64,000 nt of DNA from Rhodoferax sp. (GTDB lineage Bacteria; Pseudomonadota; Gammaproteobacteria; Burkholderiales; Burkholderiaceae_C). Position numbers and translations under genes: made by a program. Position 1 is the stretch's first letter; every line of letters begins with the position of its first letter. The stretch covers positions 1-64,000 of the forward strand of contig JARLJI010000116.1 of the NCBI GenBank assembly GCA_031291295.1. Reading direction: 5' to 3'. This document shows positions 47,430-55,696 of this stretch, one piece after another. The notes under the pieces are model-generated. The model made no database searches. It was not told the origin of the DNA and worked only from the letters and a program-made list of their open reading frames with translations.

Positions 47430-47888
47430 TCACGTGAGCGCGATTCGATTGGCTTGCGCGTCGTCCAACGCATGATGTACGCGCAGGCCGTGTCGGCGGT
47501 GCAATCGACGCCCGAAATTGAGCAGTCTGCGCCGGGCATTCGTCCAAAAGCCGACAACATGAACTTTGTAGGTGCCAGGTAGCCCTTCCGGAAATAGTCG
47601 AGACAGCTGCATCGCGTCGCGCGGCGAGTCACAGACAAGCGTCGCTGGTCCTTGAGCACAGAGCCAAGCGAAAAGGCTTTTTCGGAGTTGGTCGAGCGGC
47701 AACTCGACATCGCCGTGCTCCAGCAGCGGTAGAACCGATTCGCGACAAAATGCGCTGCACTCAGCCACCTCCACGCCCAGCACCTCAGCGTAAAAGACAT
47801 TCTGGCCGGTCTCATCGACGAGGCCGATTGAAATCAATTCCGCATCGTCGCGGAGTTGGGTGAATTCGGTATCGAAAAAAATTCTCAT
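47430..47888 (-). CDS. DEDDh-type 3'-5' exonuclease (Rv2179c-like)
   Basis: 152 aa from ATG 47888 (MRIFFDTEFTQLRDDAELISIGL). The acidic pair D-x-E is in FFDTEFTQL, the second aspartate in LVCDSPRDAMQL, and the final His/Asp pair in HHALDDAQANRIAL near the C-terminus, an RNase T/DEDD fold arrangement. Related short proteins act as 3'-5' exoribonucleases. It stands alone on the minus strand with about 270 bases of AT-rich sequence upstream. A role in island defence or RNA turnover is speculative. Confidence 0.78.
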   Translation of the reverse strand: MRIFFDTEFTQLRDDAELISIGLVDETGQNVFYAEVLGVEVAECSAFCRESVLPLLEHGDVELPLDQLRKSLFAWLCAQGPATLVCDSPRDAMQLSRLFPEGLPGTYKVHVVGFWTNARRRLLNFGRRLHRRHGLRVHHALDDAQANRIALT

Positions 47889-48159
47889 GCCACGTGGTGC
47901 CAATCATTCGCGTGGTGAATGCAGATGGCCGATATTGGCCGTCGACTGTGCCGAAGCGCGTCGCGATGGCTCAATTGCAGCACCACTCACGTGGGCCTTC
48001 ACATAGGAATTTATTTGACTTTTTCTAATTATATTTTTCAGAATAATTTTTTATAACGCTGCCAAGAGAACATCCAACGGATTGCCTTTGCCCAATGCGT
48101 TGATACGCGGAGCTATCGGTATTCATCGCCAGGGCACGGTCAGAAGGCTCCCTGTGCGG

Positions 48160-48642
48160 CTACCCCCCTTGCGCCTCATCGGGCAGCAACGACGATATCC
48201 CCCTGCCCCTTGTCTTCGGCTCGGCCTCGGCGATGGCATCGTGCTGAGCCTTCGTGAGGGGTAAAAACCCCTCGCCTTCGCTCGCCGCGTCTTGCACCGT
48301 GCGAGCCCATGCCAGCAGCGCGTCAGCCTGCGCACCGTCTCGATTCGACTCGTATCTTTGCGCCAAAGACCTTATCGCGAGGTCCATGGTCTCAGTGGGC
48401 CATCGCAGCTTTTCCGCCGCATCTTGCAGTGCCCGCGGGTCTGGATGCAGATAGATGCGGGACTGCTCAACGCCAAGGACGACGAGGGCGGATAAATACC
48501 CAGCCTCGAATGCGAGGTCCTCCTTCGACAGTGATGAGACTTGTCCACGGTCAGCGTCTCGAAAATAATCATCTGAGAGTTGTCGCCAGCCGTCCAAGAC
48601 GGTGCTCTCGTCAGTTGGACTCGGAGAACTACTTTTCGTCAT
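48160..48642 (-). CDS. Small helical protein, paralogue of 49658-49996
   Basis: 160 aa from ATG 48642, overlapping the end of the BPSL0761-type gene by 14 bp. The core LAFEAGYLSALVVLG ... HPDPRALQDAAEKLRWP is clearly homologous to FDACYMYALVLLG ... HPDPEVLVLAAETLGWS encoded at 49658-49996. The C-terminal 45 residues are an extension not shared by the paralogue. Soluble, helical, no family name recognised. The tight overlap with its upstream partner suggests a two-protein module. Confidence 0.65.
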   Translation of the reverse strand: MTKSSSPSPTDESTVLDGWRQLSDDYFRDADRGQVSSLSKEDLAFEAGYLSALVVLGVEQSRIYLHPDPRALQDAAEKLRWPTETMDLAIRSLAQRYESNRDGAQADALLAWARTVQDAASEGEGFLPLTKAQHDAIAEAEPKTRGRGISSLLPDEAQGG

Positions 48643-48934
48643 CAGACGGCCTCTTCGAAACATCGCCATCCGCGCTGTGGGTGGATGCCTCGATGGCTGC
48701 ATCCGTCTGCGGAGAGCCGCGCATTCGACTGAAGGGCGGCACCGGGCCATACCAATCTGGCAACGCCTGGTGCGCGAGCTCGATATCTGAGTAGGTCGGG
48801 AAATGCCGCAACAGCGTCTTCGCCTGTGCCCGGACTGCCCGTGGCACTCGCGGAGTCTCTCTCGGGTTAAGGAGTCTCTCCAGAAAATCCTTGGTCTGCA
48901 ATATCGACCTGGTTCTCTCAAAAGGTATGGTCAT
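48629..48934 (-). CDS. BPSL0761-family protein
   Basis: 101 aa. MTIPFERTRSILQTKDFLERLLNPRETPRVPRAVRAQAKTLLRHFP is the hallmark of the small BPSL0761 family of betaproteobacteria. It has a helical N-terminus, a conserved RVPR motif and a disordered acidic tail. Function unknown. It is coupled with the downstream helical protein by gene overlap. Confidence 0.75.
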   Translation of the reverse strand: MTIPFERTRSILQTKDFLERLLNPRETPRVPRAVRAQAKTLLRHFPTYSDIELAHQALPDWYGPVPPFSRMRGSPQTDAAIEASTHSADGDVSKRPSDDEK

Positions 48935-48963
48935 AGTTTCCCCTCAGAAAATTGCCGTTCAAA

Positions 48964-49656
48964 TCAGTTTTCGGCGCTACGGTTCTTGCCCGGGAGCCGG
49001 TTCATTTTTACTGCGGCGCTCATCGTCACTTGATTAGCAGATTTCGCGCGCAATCGAAACGCCTCCTGCAGCCTTTTGAATTCAATCTCAGTCAGCCCTA
49101 CGTTTTCTTTGCACAAGACAACGAAGGGTGTGTGCGACTGGGCGGCCCAGTCAGCAAGACCGGTCCCTGAAAGTTCGTCATCAAGCACAACCCAGCCGTC
49201 GACAAATTCGGCATTTCGACCGAGCCAGTCACTGATTTCCCGTGCTCGCACATCGGGACGTGGCCCTTTGGGTGTAGCCCAACCGGCATGCAAGTTGTCG
49301 GCGACAAACTCCAATCCACTGCGTCGAAGAATCTGCTCAAGTGCGTCCTTTTCGAGGAGCCACCACCAGCTCGTGGTTAGCACGTACCAAGGGGAGAACT
49401 TGTGGTGCAGTGCTTTCAAGTAACGCTTGGCATTGGCGTCAAAAAGCTGGTCCCAAAGGTCTTGGAAATCGTCAAAGCGCAGACCAGGTTCTTTCGCGAC
49501 CCGCGCGAGGGCGTGTATTGCGTCATAGCCACCGCACGTGTTGTTCAGACAAATGACGTCGTCGAAATCCAGAAAAAGCACCGGTCTGGTCAGGGTGCCA
49601 GTTGGCTGAGACCGCTCTTGGGGCTGTCCCCTGGTCGTGATGGCCGACTTTGCCAC
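48964..49656 (-). CDS. HAD-domain protein (Swiss-Army-knife RNA-repair type)
   Basis: About 230 aa from GTG 49656, which begins right after the upstream stop; earlier ATG 49692 lies inside the upstream gene. HAD motif I is VLFLDFDDVICLN, motif II region YVLTTSWWWLL, and a late acidic motif WVVLDDELSG. This pattern matches the HAD family found in bacterial RNA-repair and conflict contexts, which may act as a phosphatase on nucleic-acid ends. It is paired with the small helical protein just upstream. Confidence 0.72.
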   Translation of the reverse strand: MAKSAITTRGQPQERSQPTGTLTRPVLFLDFDDVICLNNTCGGYDAIHALARVAKEPGLRFDDFQDLWDQLFDANAKRYLKALHHKFSPWYVLTTSWWWLLEKDALEQILRRSGLEFVADNLHAGWATPKGPRPDVRAREISDWLGRNAEFVDGWVVLDDELSGTGLADWAAQSHTPFVVLCKENVGLTEIEFKRLQEAFRLRAKSANQVTMSAAVKMNRLPGKNRSAEN

Positions 49657-49657
49657 G

Positions 49658-49996
49658 CTACACGACCTCTCGCAGCCGCCGAGCCAGGGCAATCAGTTTT
49701 TCGTAACGCGAGCCATCGCGAAGAGGTTCATCGCGCTCCTTCAACCGCTCTACAGCCGGTTCAATGTCTGCCCGAGACCACCCGAGCGTTTCCGCCGCAA
49801 GGACAAGGACTTCTGGGTCGGGGTGCCGGCGCCCCGCACTCGAAGGCCCCAGCAGCACCAACGCGTACATGTAGCAGGCATCAAACGCCGCGTCGGCGCG
49901 GCTGCGCACGGACAGGCCTTGATACTGTGCGTCCTTGAAATACGCCTCTGCCAGTTCCATTTTTTGCCGGGTTTGGGTGTGTTTGTCTGTTGTCAT
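49658..49996 (-). CDS. Small helical protein, paralogue of 48160-48642
   Basis: 112 aa from ATG 49996 (MTTDKHTQTRQKMELAEAYF); an upstream in-frame ATG at 50056 is less likely. It shares the FDACYMYALVLLG and HPDPEVLVLAAETLGW core with the other island protein. It ends directly before the GTG of the HAD-domain gene, so the two are co-translated. Function not recognised; possible partner or inhibitor of the HAD protein. Confidence 0.65.
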   Translation of the reverse strand: MTTDKHTQTRQKMELAEAYFKDAQYQGLSVRSRADAAFDACYMYALVLLGPSSAGRRHPDPEVLVLAAETLGWSRADIEPAVERLKERDEPLRDGSRYEKLIALARRLREVV

Positions 49997-50161
49997 GTCA
50001 AGGTCTCCGACATTTCTCGATTTCTCGTTTTGCTCTGCTTCAATCAGATGGCTCACGAGCGAACTCAGGCTTAAGGGCTACCCTTGCACATTCGTTCCAG
50101 CTTTTGCTGAAATTCGACAGTGACCTCGGGGGTGAGGCACGTTCGTCTCGAAGTACATCGT

Positions 50162-50596
50162 TCAGCGCCGACGTGCATACACCAGGGTGAGTTCTTCAGG
50201 GGCAGCGTTGTCTACAGGGAGCTGCTCACCTCCCGTCTTGAAGCTCATCCCATTGGCCAGTTGATAGACGTATGCGCCGCTGGCGAGTAACTGATAGGCT
50301 TCATCGACTACCTCGAAAACGGTGGCGCTTCGCACGCTGAGCGGGGCGCGAATACAGACGAAAATTTGAGACCAAATGAAGGGAGCCTGCCCCAGTTGAA
50401 TCTGGGTTGCTTCGCGTATTGATGTGGTGACCCAGCGTCTGATTTCATTGACACCGGAGATTTCGATGCAGGTCTCCACGACAAACCACGTGGGAGCTAG
50501 CAGCTCCGCCGCCGTCCAGTAGCGGGAGCCGCGCTCTTTGTAGAGGGCCTCAGAGGTGTCTTCGTGTCTAAGGGTTGTGCGAATCTGATGCGGCAT
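50162..50596 (-). CDS. Hypothetical protein, 144 aa
   Basis: Not recognised. A soluble mixed alpha/beta sequence with TAAELLAPTWFVVETCIEI and YQLLASGAYVYQLANGMSF; no signal peptide or membrane segment. It is divergently transcribed from the XRE regulator at 50733, with about 135 bases between, so it may be that regulator's target. Confidence 0.55.
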   Translation of the reverse strand: MPHQIRTTLRHEDTSEALYKERGSRYWTAAELLAPTWFVVETCIEISGVNEIRRWVTTSIREATQIQLGQAPFIWSQIFVCIRAPLSVRSATVFEVVDEAYQLLASGAYVYQLANGMSFKTGGEQLPVDNAAPEELTLVYARRR

Positions 50597-50732
50597 TTGA
50601 CCTTAGGGCCTCAATAAAAATTGCGGAAGAGCGGCTTCATTTTTGCTGATTGTAGATGTATGGCCAGTAGAGTCAAGAACAGTCGATGTTTAGACTGTAG
50701 ATTTTAGGACGGTATTTAGGCACTCTCCCGGG

Positions 50733-50972
50733 ATGAATGAACGGGCTAAAGCGCCAGACGCGCGCACTCTATTGGCGACAAACGTCCAACAAATTCGAAC
50801 GGAAATGGGTCTATCCCAAGAGAAACTGGCCGAAATGGCAGGTTTTCACAGGACCTATGTGAGTCAGGTCGAGCGGCGCGTTGCCAACACGACGGCCGAC
50901 AACATTCAACGGCTCGCCGAGGTACTCTCGGTGCCTGTCTCACGCCTGTTCCAGCAACCTGTGAATAAATAG
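50733..50972 (+). CDS. XRE-family transcriptional regulator, 79 aa
   Basis: A single Cro/C1-type helix-turn-helix: [39 protein letters not shown] and [13 protein letters not shown]. The pattern matches controller (C) proteins of restriction systems and small phage-type repressors. It is the last gene before the right end of the island and divergent from the 144-aa gene. Possible targets are that gene, itself or the mobility cluster. Confidence 0.85.
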   Translation: MNERAKAPDARTLLATNVQQIRTEMGLSQEKLAEMAGFHRTYVSQVERRVANTTADNIQRLAEVLSVPVSRLFQQPVNK

Positions 50973-51431
50973 CAGATTGCACCCCCCAGTGGGCGCCTCA
51001 GACGCTGAGGGTTGTGACTTACCTGCCGAAAGTGGACCCAGAGCCTCAAACTGCAGACAGATTGAGATTAGCGTTTCCCGTCGTGCAAGACGGGCGTCGA
51101 TTGGGTCCAGGGACGTCCGACCTGTTCGAGCGCCATTTAACGACTATTTATCGGAAACACCCCAAAACAGGCAATTCGGGCATGATTTGGAAGGTACTCT
51201 GCAATTTTTGCGCGGGCCTTGGGGTTCTCCATTGCTTGCCGGAAGGGCGCCCGTGAGGCAATTTAACTACTACTTGTCTGATTCAACGACTCAAGTGTCG
51301 AACTACACCATGGACATGAACCCTAAAACTGCCGCCGAAATCGCATGGACGCCATGGACATGCTCCAAACGCGCTAAACCCAGTCCCCACGTGGAATCGG
51401 GGGATGTCCATGGGTTCATTACTCGCGGTTG
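50973..51431. repeat. Right end of the island with terminal repeats
   Basis: About 460 bases with no gene. CATGGAC occurs at 51309, 51344 and 51353, and inverted at 51406. The last 26 bases, 51406-51431, read on the minus strand as AACCGCGAGTAATGAA then CCCATGGAC, matching the left-end unit AACTGCGAGTTGAATGAA then TCATGGAC at 17720-17745. The frame entering the 3' pncB fragment is open back to 50977, but no family similarity is seen in that stretch. Confidence 0.7.
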
Positions 51432-51438
51432 GTTCGAC
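51432..51438. other. Right 7-bp core of the integration site (attR)
   Basis: GTTCGAC, identical to 17686-17692. It restores the pncB reading frame when the island is removed. Confidence 0.8.
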
Positions 51439-51795
51439 GGCGCGCGCCACGACAGCGGCGATCCCTTCGTCTGGGGCGAGCGGATGCTCGCGCATTACAA
51501 GAAGAACCGCGTGGACCCGCTGACCAAGACGCTGATCTTCAGCGACAGCCTGACCGTACCGCGCACCATCGAGCTGTACCAGCAGTTCCGCGGGCGCTGC
51601 CTGCTGGCCTTCGGCATCGGCACCAACCTGACCAACGACCTGGGCTACGAGCCGCTGCAAATCGTCATCAAGATGGTGCGCTGCAACGGCCAACCGGTGG
51701 CCAAGCTGTCGGACACGCCATCCAAGAACATGTGCGATGACGAAAAATACCTGGCCTACCTGCGCCAGGTTTTCGAAATCAAGTCGGCCGACTGA
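51432..51795 (+). pseudogene. pncB: Host nicotinate phosphoribosyltransferase, 3' part
   Basis: The C-terminal 118 residues of the interrupted host PncB, starting [18 protein letters not shown] and ending [15 protein letters not shown]. It contains the phosphate-binding [12 protein letters not shown] and the [16 protein letters not shown] segment. It is in the same frame as the 5' part. Without the N-terminal three-quarters it cannot be active. The downstream antiporter gene may originally have been transcribed from the pncB/liv operon and now needs another promoter. Confidence 0.95.
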
Positions 51796-51873
51796 TTCGT
51801 GATGCTTGCCCGCTGGCGTCATGCACGCAGCCCGTCACGTGACGGGCTTCATCACAACGCTCCGGAACCCTTT

Positions 51874-53280
51874 ATGCAACGTTTCCGTTGGGGCTGCGCA
51901 CTGGCGCTGCTGCTGTGGCCCGGCCTGGGCCGGGCCGCCGGGCTCGATGGCAGCCAGCTGTCCGCCGCCTGGGGCATCCCGTTTGCGGGCATCCTGTTGT
52001 CGATTGCGCTGTGCCCGCTGCTCGCGCCGGCGTTCTGGCACCACCATTTCGGCAAGATTTCCGCGGCCTGGTCGCTCGCGTTCTTGCTGCCGTTTGCGGC
52101 GCTGCATGGCGCCGGCGCCGCCGGGGCCAGCCTGGTGCATGCGCTGGTGGCCGAATACATTCCGTTCATCGTCCTGCTGACCGCGCTGTACACGGTGGCA
52201 GGCGGCATCTTCATTCGCGGCAACCTGCATGGCAGTCCGGGGCTGAACACGGCGATCCTGGCCATCGGCGCGGCGCTGGCCAGCGTCATGGGCACCACCG
52301 GCGCCTCGATGCTGATGATCCGGCCCCTGATTCGCGCCAACGACAACCGGGCGCGCACGGTGCATATCGTGGTGTTCTTCATCTTCATCGTGTCCAACGC
52401 GGGCGGCGCGCTCACGCCGCTGGGCGATCCGCCGCTGTTTCTCGGGTTTTTGCAGGGCGTGGACTTCTTCTGGACCGCGGGCCACATCTTTGCGGAAATG
52501 TTTTTTCTGGTGGGCGCGCTGCTGGTGATTTTTTTCATCCTCGACCGCTGGCACTACCGCCGCGAAGGCGTGCTGCCGGTCGATCCGACGCCTGACAGCC
52601 GGCGCATCGGTTTTGATGGCGCCGTCAATTTCTGGCTGCTCGGTGTGGTGGTCGCGCTGGTGCTCATGAGCGGCCTGTGGAAGCCGGAGATTGTTTTCGA
52701 CGTGTATGGCACGCCGGTCCAACTGCCCGGACTGCTGCGTGACGTGGGCCTGATCGTGGTGACACTCGTCTCCCTGAGAATCACGCCCGCTGGCGTCCAT
52801 GCCGACAACCAGTTCTCGTGGGGCCCGATGGCCGAGGTGGCCAAGTTGTTTGCCGCCATCTTTTTGACCATCGTTCCGGTGATTGCCATGCTGCGCGCCG
52901 GCGCGAACGGTCCGTTCGGCGCGGTCATCTCCGCCGTCACGCGACCCGACGGACAGCCCGATCCCGCCATGTATTTCTGGGCCTCGGGCGTGCTGAGTGC
53001 GTTTCTGGACAATGCGCCGACCTACCTGGTGTTTTTCAACACTGCCGGCGGCGACGCGCAGCTGCTGATGACCACGCTGGCCGCCACGCTGGCCGCCATT
53101 TCCGCCGGCTCGGTGTTCATGGGCGCCGTCAGCTACATCGGCAATGCGCCGAATATGATGGTGAAAGCGATCGCCGAGCAGCGCGGCGTCAGGATGCCCA
53201 GCTTCTTCGGCTACATGGCATGGTCGGTGGCGGTGCTGATGCCCCTGTTCATCGTCATGACTTTGATCTGGTTCCGTTAA
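51874..53280 (+). CDS. nhaD: Sodium:proton antiporter, NhaD family
   Basis: About 468 aa from ATG 51874 (MQRFRWGCALALLLWPGLGRAAG, signal-like first segment); the frame extends upstream to 51799 without similarity. Around twelve hydrophobic segments. GTTGASMLMIRPLIRAND and SNAGGALTPLGDPPLFLGFL are strong signatures of the ion-transporter superfamily NhaD/citrate-type members; the C-terminal half has FLDNAPTYLVFFNTAGG and GAVSYIGNAPNMMVKAIAE. Expected to exchange Na+ for H+ across the inner membrane. Confidence 0.87.
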   Translation: MQRFRWGCALALLLWPGLGRAAGLDGSQLSAAWGIPFAGILLSIALCPLLAPAFWHHHFGKISAAWSLAFLLPFAALHGAGAAGASLVHALVAEYIPFIVLLTALYTVAGGIFIRGNLHGSPGLNTAILAIGAALASVMGTTGASMLMIRPLIRANDNRARTVHIVVFFIFIVSNAGGALTPLGDPPLFLGFLQGVDFFWTAGHIFAEMFFLVGALLVIFFILDRWHYRREGVLPVDPTPDSRRIGFDGAVNFWLLGVVVALVLMSGLWKPEIVFDVYGTPVQLPGLLRDVGLIVVTLVSLRITPAGVHADNQFSWGPMAEVAKLFAAIFLTIVPVIAMLRAGANGPFGAVISAVTRPDGQPDPAMYFWASGVLSAFLDNAPTYLVFFNTAGGDAQLLMTTLAATLAAISAGSVFMGAVSYIGNAPNMMVKAIAEQRGVRMPSFFGYMAWSVAVLMPLFIVMTLIWFR

Positions 53281-53293
53281 ACATTCCCACTTT

Positions 53294-54280
53294 ATGAACA
53301 AGCCGAAAATTCTCGTGGCCCGTGCCATCTTTCCCGAAATCATTGCGCGCCTGCAGCAGCACTTCGAGGTCGAGGCCAACCAGGCCGATGAAACCTGGTC
53401 CCGGGCACAGTTGATCGAGCGGCTGCGGGGCAAGGTCGGCGCCTTCACCACCGGCACCGACCGCATCGACGCCGAGGTGCTGGCCGCCTGTCCTGACTTG
53501 AAAATCTGCGCCAACATGGCTGTGGGCTACAACAATTTCGACGTCGAGGCCATGACCGCGCGCGGCGTGCTGGCCACCAACGCGCCCGACGTGCTGACCG
53601 AGACTACGGCCGACTTCGGCTTTGCGCTGCTGATGGCGACCGCGCGGCGCATCACCGAGAGCGAGCATTTCCTGCGCGCCGGCCAATGGAACAAGTGGCG
53701 CTACGACATGTTTTCCGGCTCCGACGTGCACGGTGCCACGCTGGGCATTCTGGGCATGGGCCGCATCGGGCAGGGCATCGCCAGGCGTGGTGCGCACGGC
53801 TTTGGCATGAAGGTGATTTACCACAACCGCTCCCGGCTCGATGCTGTGACGGAGCTCGAATGCAAAGCGCGTTTTGTGTCCAAAGAAGAACTGCTCAATA
53901 CCGCTGACCACCTGGTGCTGGTGCTGCCGTATTCGCCCGCGTCCCATCACGCCATCGGCGCGGCCGAACTGGCCCTGATGAAGCCCAGCGCCACGCTGAT
54001 CAACATCGCGCGCGGCGGCATCGTGGACGACGCGGCGCTGGCGCAGGCCCTGCGCGAACGGCGCATCGGCGGGGCCGGGCTCGACGTGTTCGAGGGCGAG
54101 CCCCGCGTGCACCCCGATTTGCTGACCGTGCCGAACGTGGTGCTGACGCCGCACATCGCCAGCGCCACCGTGCCCACGCGCCTGGCCATGGCAACCCTGG
54201 CGGCCGACAACCTGATCGACTACCTGACACAAAACAAGCCGCTAACCCCGTTGAACCCTGCGGTGTTGGCTATCAAATAA
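53294..54280 (+). CDS. 2-hydroxyacid dehydrogenase (glyoxylate/hydroxypyruvate reductase type)
   Basis: NAD(P)-dependent D-2-hydroxyacid dehydrogenase, 328 aa. NAD-binding GxGxxG: LGILGMGRIGQGIARRG near 155-170; catalytic Arg in NIARGGIVDD, Glu in GLDVFEGEP and His in LTPHIASAT. The N-terminal MAVGYNNFDVEAMTARGV and TTADFGFALL are typical of the glyoxylate/glycerate group. Probable substrates are glyoxylate or hydroxypyruvate. It follows the antiporter by 13 bp and precedes rmuC by 9 bp. Confidence 0.92.
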   Translation: MNKPKILVARAIFPEIIARLQQHFEVEANQADETWSRAQLIERLRGKVGAFTTGTDRIDAEVLAACPDLKICANMAVGYNNFDVEAMTARGVLATNAPDVLTETTADFGFALLMATARRITESEHFLRAGQWNKWRYDMFSGSDVHGATLGILGMGRIGQGIARRGAHGFGMKVIYHNRSRLDAVTELECKARFVSKEELLNTADHLVLVLPYSPASHHAIGAAELALMKPSATLINIARGGIVDDAALAQALRERRIGGAGLDVFEGEPRVHPDLLTVPNVVLTPHIASATVPTRLAMATLAADNLIDYLTQNKPLTPLNPAVLAIK

Positions 54281-54289
54281 GTAGCATCC

Positions 54290-55636
54290 ATGACTCATCC
54301 GGAATTTTGGCTGCCTGTGCTGCTGGCCCTCGTCAACCTGCTGTTGCTGGTCTGGCTGCTGCTGCGAAAACCGCCTGATTCGGGTCGCGCCGAGCTGCTC
54401 GCCACGCTGGGCGCCGCAAACGAGCGGCTCGAGCGTGAGCTGCGCCGCGAGATCAGCGAATCGTCGCGCGGGGGCCGCCAGGAACTGACACAAACCTTCG
54501 GCACCTTCCAGCAGACGCTGGTGCAGCAAAGCGCCGAGGCCGTTCGCACGCAGAACACGCAGATCGACGCCTTCGGGCAGCAGCTGGCACTGCTGCAAAA
54601 GACGCTGTCCGACACGCTGAGCACCCAGCTCTCGGGCTTGAGTGAATCCAACGCGCGCCGCATGGGCGAGGTGCGTGCTACCCTGGAAGCGCAACTGGCC
54701 CAGCTGCAGCAGTCCAACACCGCCAAGCTTGATGAGATGCGCCAGACGGTGGACGAAAAACTGCAAACGACGCTGGAGGCGCGGCTCGGGCACAGCTTCA
54801 AGCAGGTGGCCGACCGGCTGGAGCAGGTGCACAAGGGATTGGGCGAGATGCAGACGCTGGCGCAGGGCGTGGGCGACCTCAAGCACCTGCTGACCAACGT
54901 GAAGACGCGCGGCATCTTTGGCGAGGCGCAACTGGCCTCGCTGCTGGAGCAGGTGTTCGTGCCCGACCAGTATGCGGCGCAGGTAGCGACACGTCCGGGC
55001 AGCAAGAACGTGGCGGACTTTGCCATCAAGCTGCCGGGCCGCTCCGATGACGGCGCGCCGCTGTGGCTGCCGATCGACGCCAAGTTTCCGAACGAGGATT
55101 ACGAGCGGCTGCTCGACGCGCAGCAGCGCGCCGATGTTCAGGCCGCCGAGGCCGCCGGCAAGGCGCTGGAGCTGCGCATCCGGCTCGAGGCCAAATCCAT
55201 CGCCGAGAAGTACGTCGAGCCACCGTATACGACGGATTTCGCGATTCTGTTTTTGCCCTCCGAGGGCCTGTACGCCGAGGTGCTGCGCCGCCCCGGCCTG
55301 ATAGACGTGCTGCAGCGAGAACACCGCGTGACGCTGGCCGGTCCGACCACCTTGCTGGCGATGCTGAGCTCGCTGCAAATGGGTTTTCGCACGCTGGCGC
55401 TGGAGAAGCGCTCGAGCGAGGTGTGGCAGGTGCTGGGCGCGGTGAAGACCGAGTTCGGCAAGTTCGGCGACGTGCTGGCCAAGGTCAAATCGCAGACCGA
55501 GACCGTGCTCAACACCCTGAGCAGCGCCGAGCAGCGCAGCCGGGTCATGGGCAAGGCCCTGCGCAATGTGGAGGCGCTGCCCGAACTGGAATCCGCCCGG
55601 CTCATTCCGCTGGACAAGGACCTGGACGATCATTGA
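54290..55636 (+). CDS. rmuC: DNA recombination protein RmuC
   Basis: 448 aa. An N-terminal membrane segment (VLLALVNLLLLVWLLL) is followed by a long coiled coil (residues 50-190) and the RmuC nuclease-like domain: RGIFGEAQLASLLEQVF, LPIDAKFPNEDYERLL, FLPSEGLYAEVLRRPGL and LAMLSSLQMGFRTLALEKRS. In E. coli RmuC limits inversions between short inverted repeats. The start ATG 54290 is close behind the dehydrogenase, suggesting one transcript. Confidence 0.95.
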   Translation: MTHPEFWLPVLLALVNLLLLVWLLLRKPPDSGRAELLATLGAANERLERELRREISESSRGGRQELTQTFGTFQQTLVQQSAEAVRTQNTQIDAFGQQLALLQKTLSDTLSTQLSGLSESNARRMGEVRATLEAQLAQLQQSNTAKLDEMRQTVDEKLQTTLEARLGHSFKQVADRLEQVHKGLGEMQTLAQGVGDLKHLLTNVKTRGIFGEAQLASLLEQVFVPDQYAAQVATRPGSKNVADFAIKLPGRSDDGAPLWLPIDAKFPNEDYERLLDAQQRADVQAAEAAGKALELRIRLEAKSIAEKYVEPPYTTDFAILFLPSEGLYAEVLRRPGLIDVLQREHRVTLAGPTTLLAMLSSLQMGFRTLALEKRSSEVWQVLGAVKTEFGKFGDVLAKVKSQTETVLNTLSSAEQRSRVMGKALRNVEALPELESARLIPLDKDLDDH

Positions 55637-55696
55637 GTCGCCCCCCCTTGCGTGGCCGGCGCCCTGGCCACGGGGATGCCAGCTCTATCGCCAACG

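Larger units (their letters stand above)
17693..51431. mobile_element. Genomic island inserted in pncB, carrying a replacement pncB
   Basis: A 33.7-kb insertion splitting the host pncB, delimited by GTTCGAC copies and by related terminal repeats in opposite orientation. It contains a complete second pncB at its left end, a four-gene recombinase cluster, a type I restriction system, a mutasome, a SIR2-based gene pair, a CinA-like gene, a group II intron and several small gene pairs. The short interspersed repeats of the core are absent from it, which fits a foreign origin. Layout (several tyrosine recombinases plus a small protein at one end, defence cargo behind) recalls Tn554-like and gamma-mobile-trio elements; the family assignment is inference. 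Confidence 0.9.

Noticed and set aside
50977-51431. In-frame extension upstream of the 3' pncB fragment as a new chimeric protein
   Set aside because: The frame is open for about 150 codons but starts without a convincing start or ribosome-binding site and shows no homology; the true pncB part begins at 51432.
51835-53517. 560-aa minus-strand frame opposite the antiporter
   Set aside because: Shadow of nhaD and of the start of the dehydrogenase; no family pattern.
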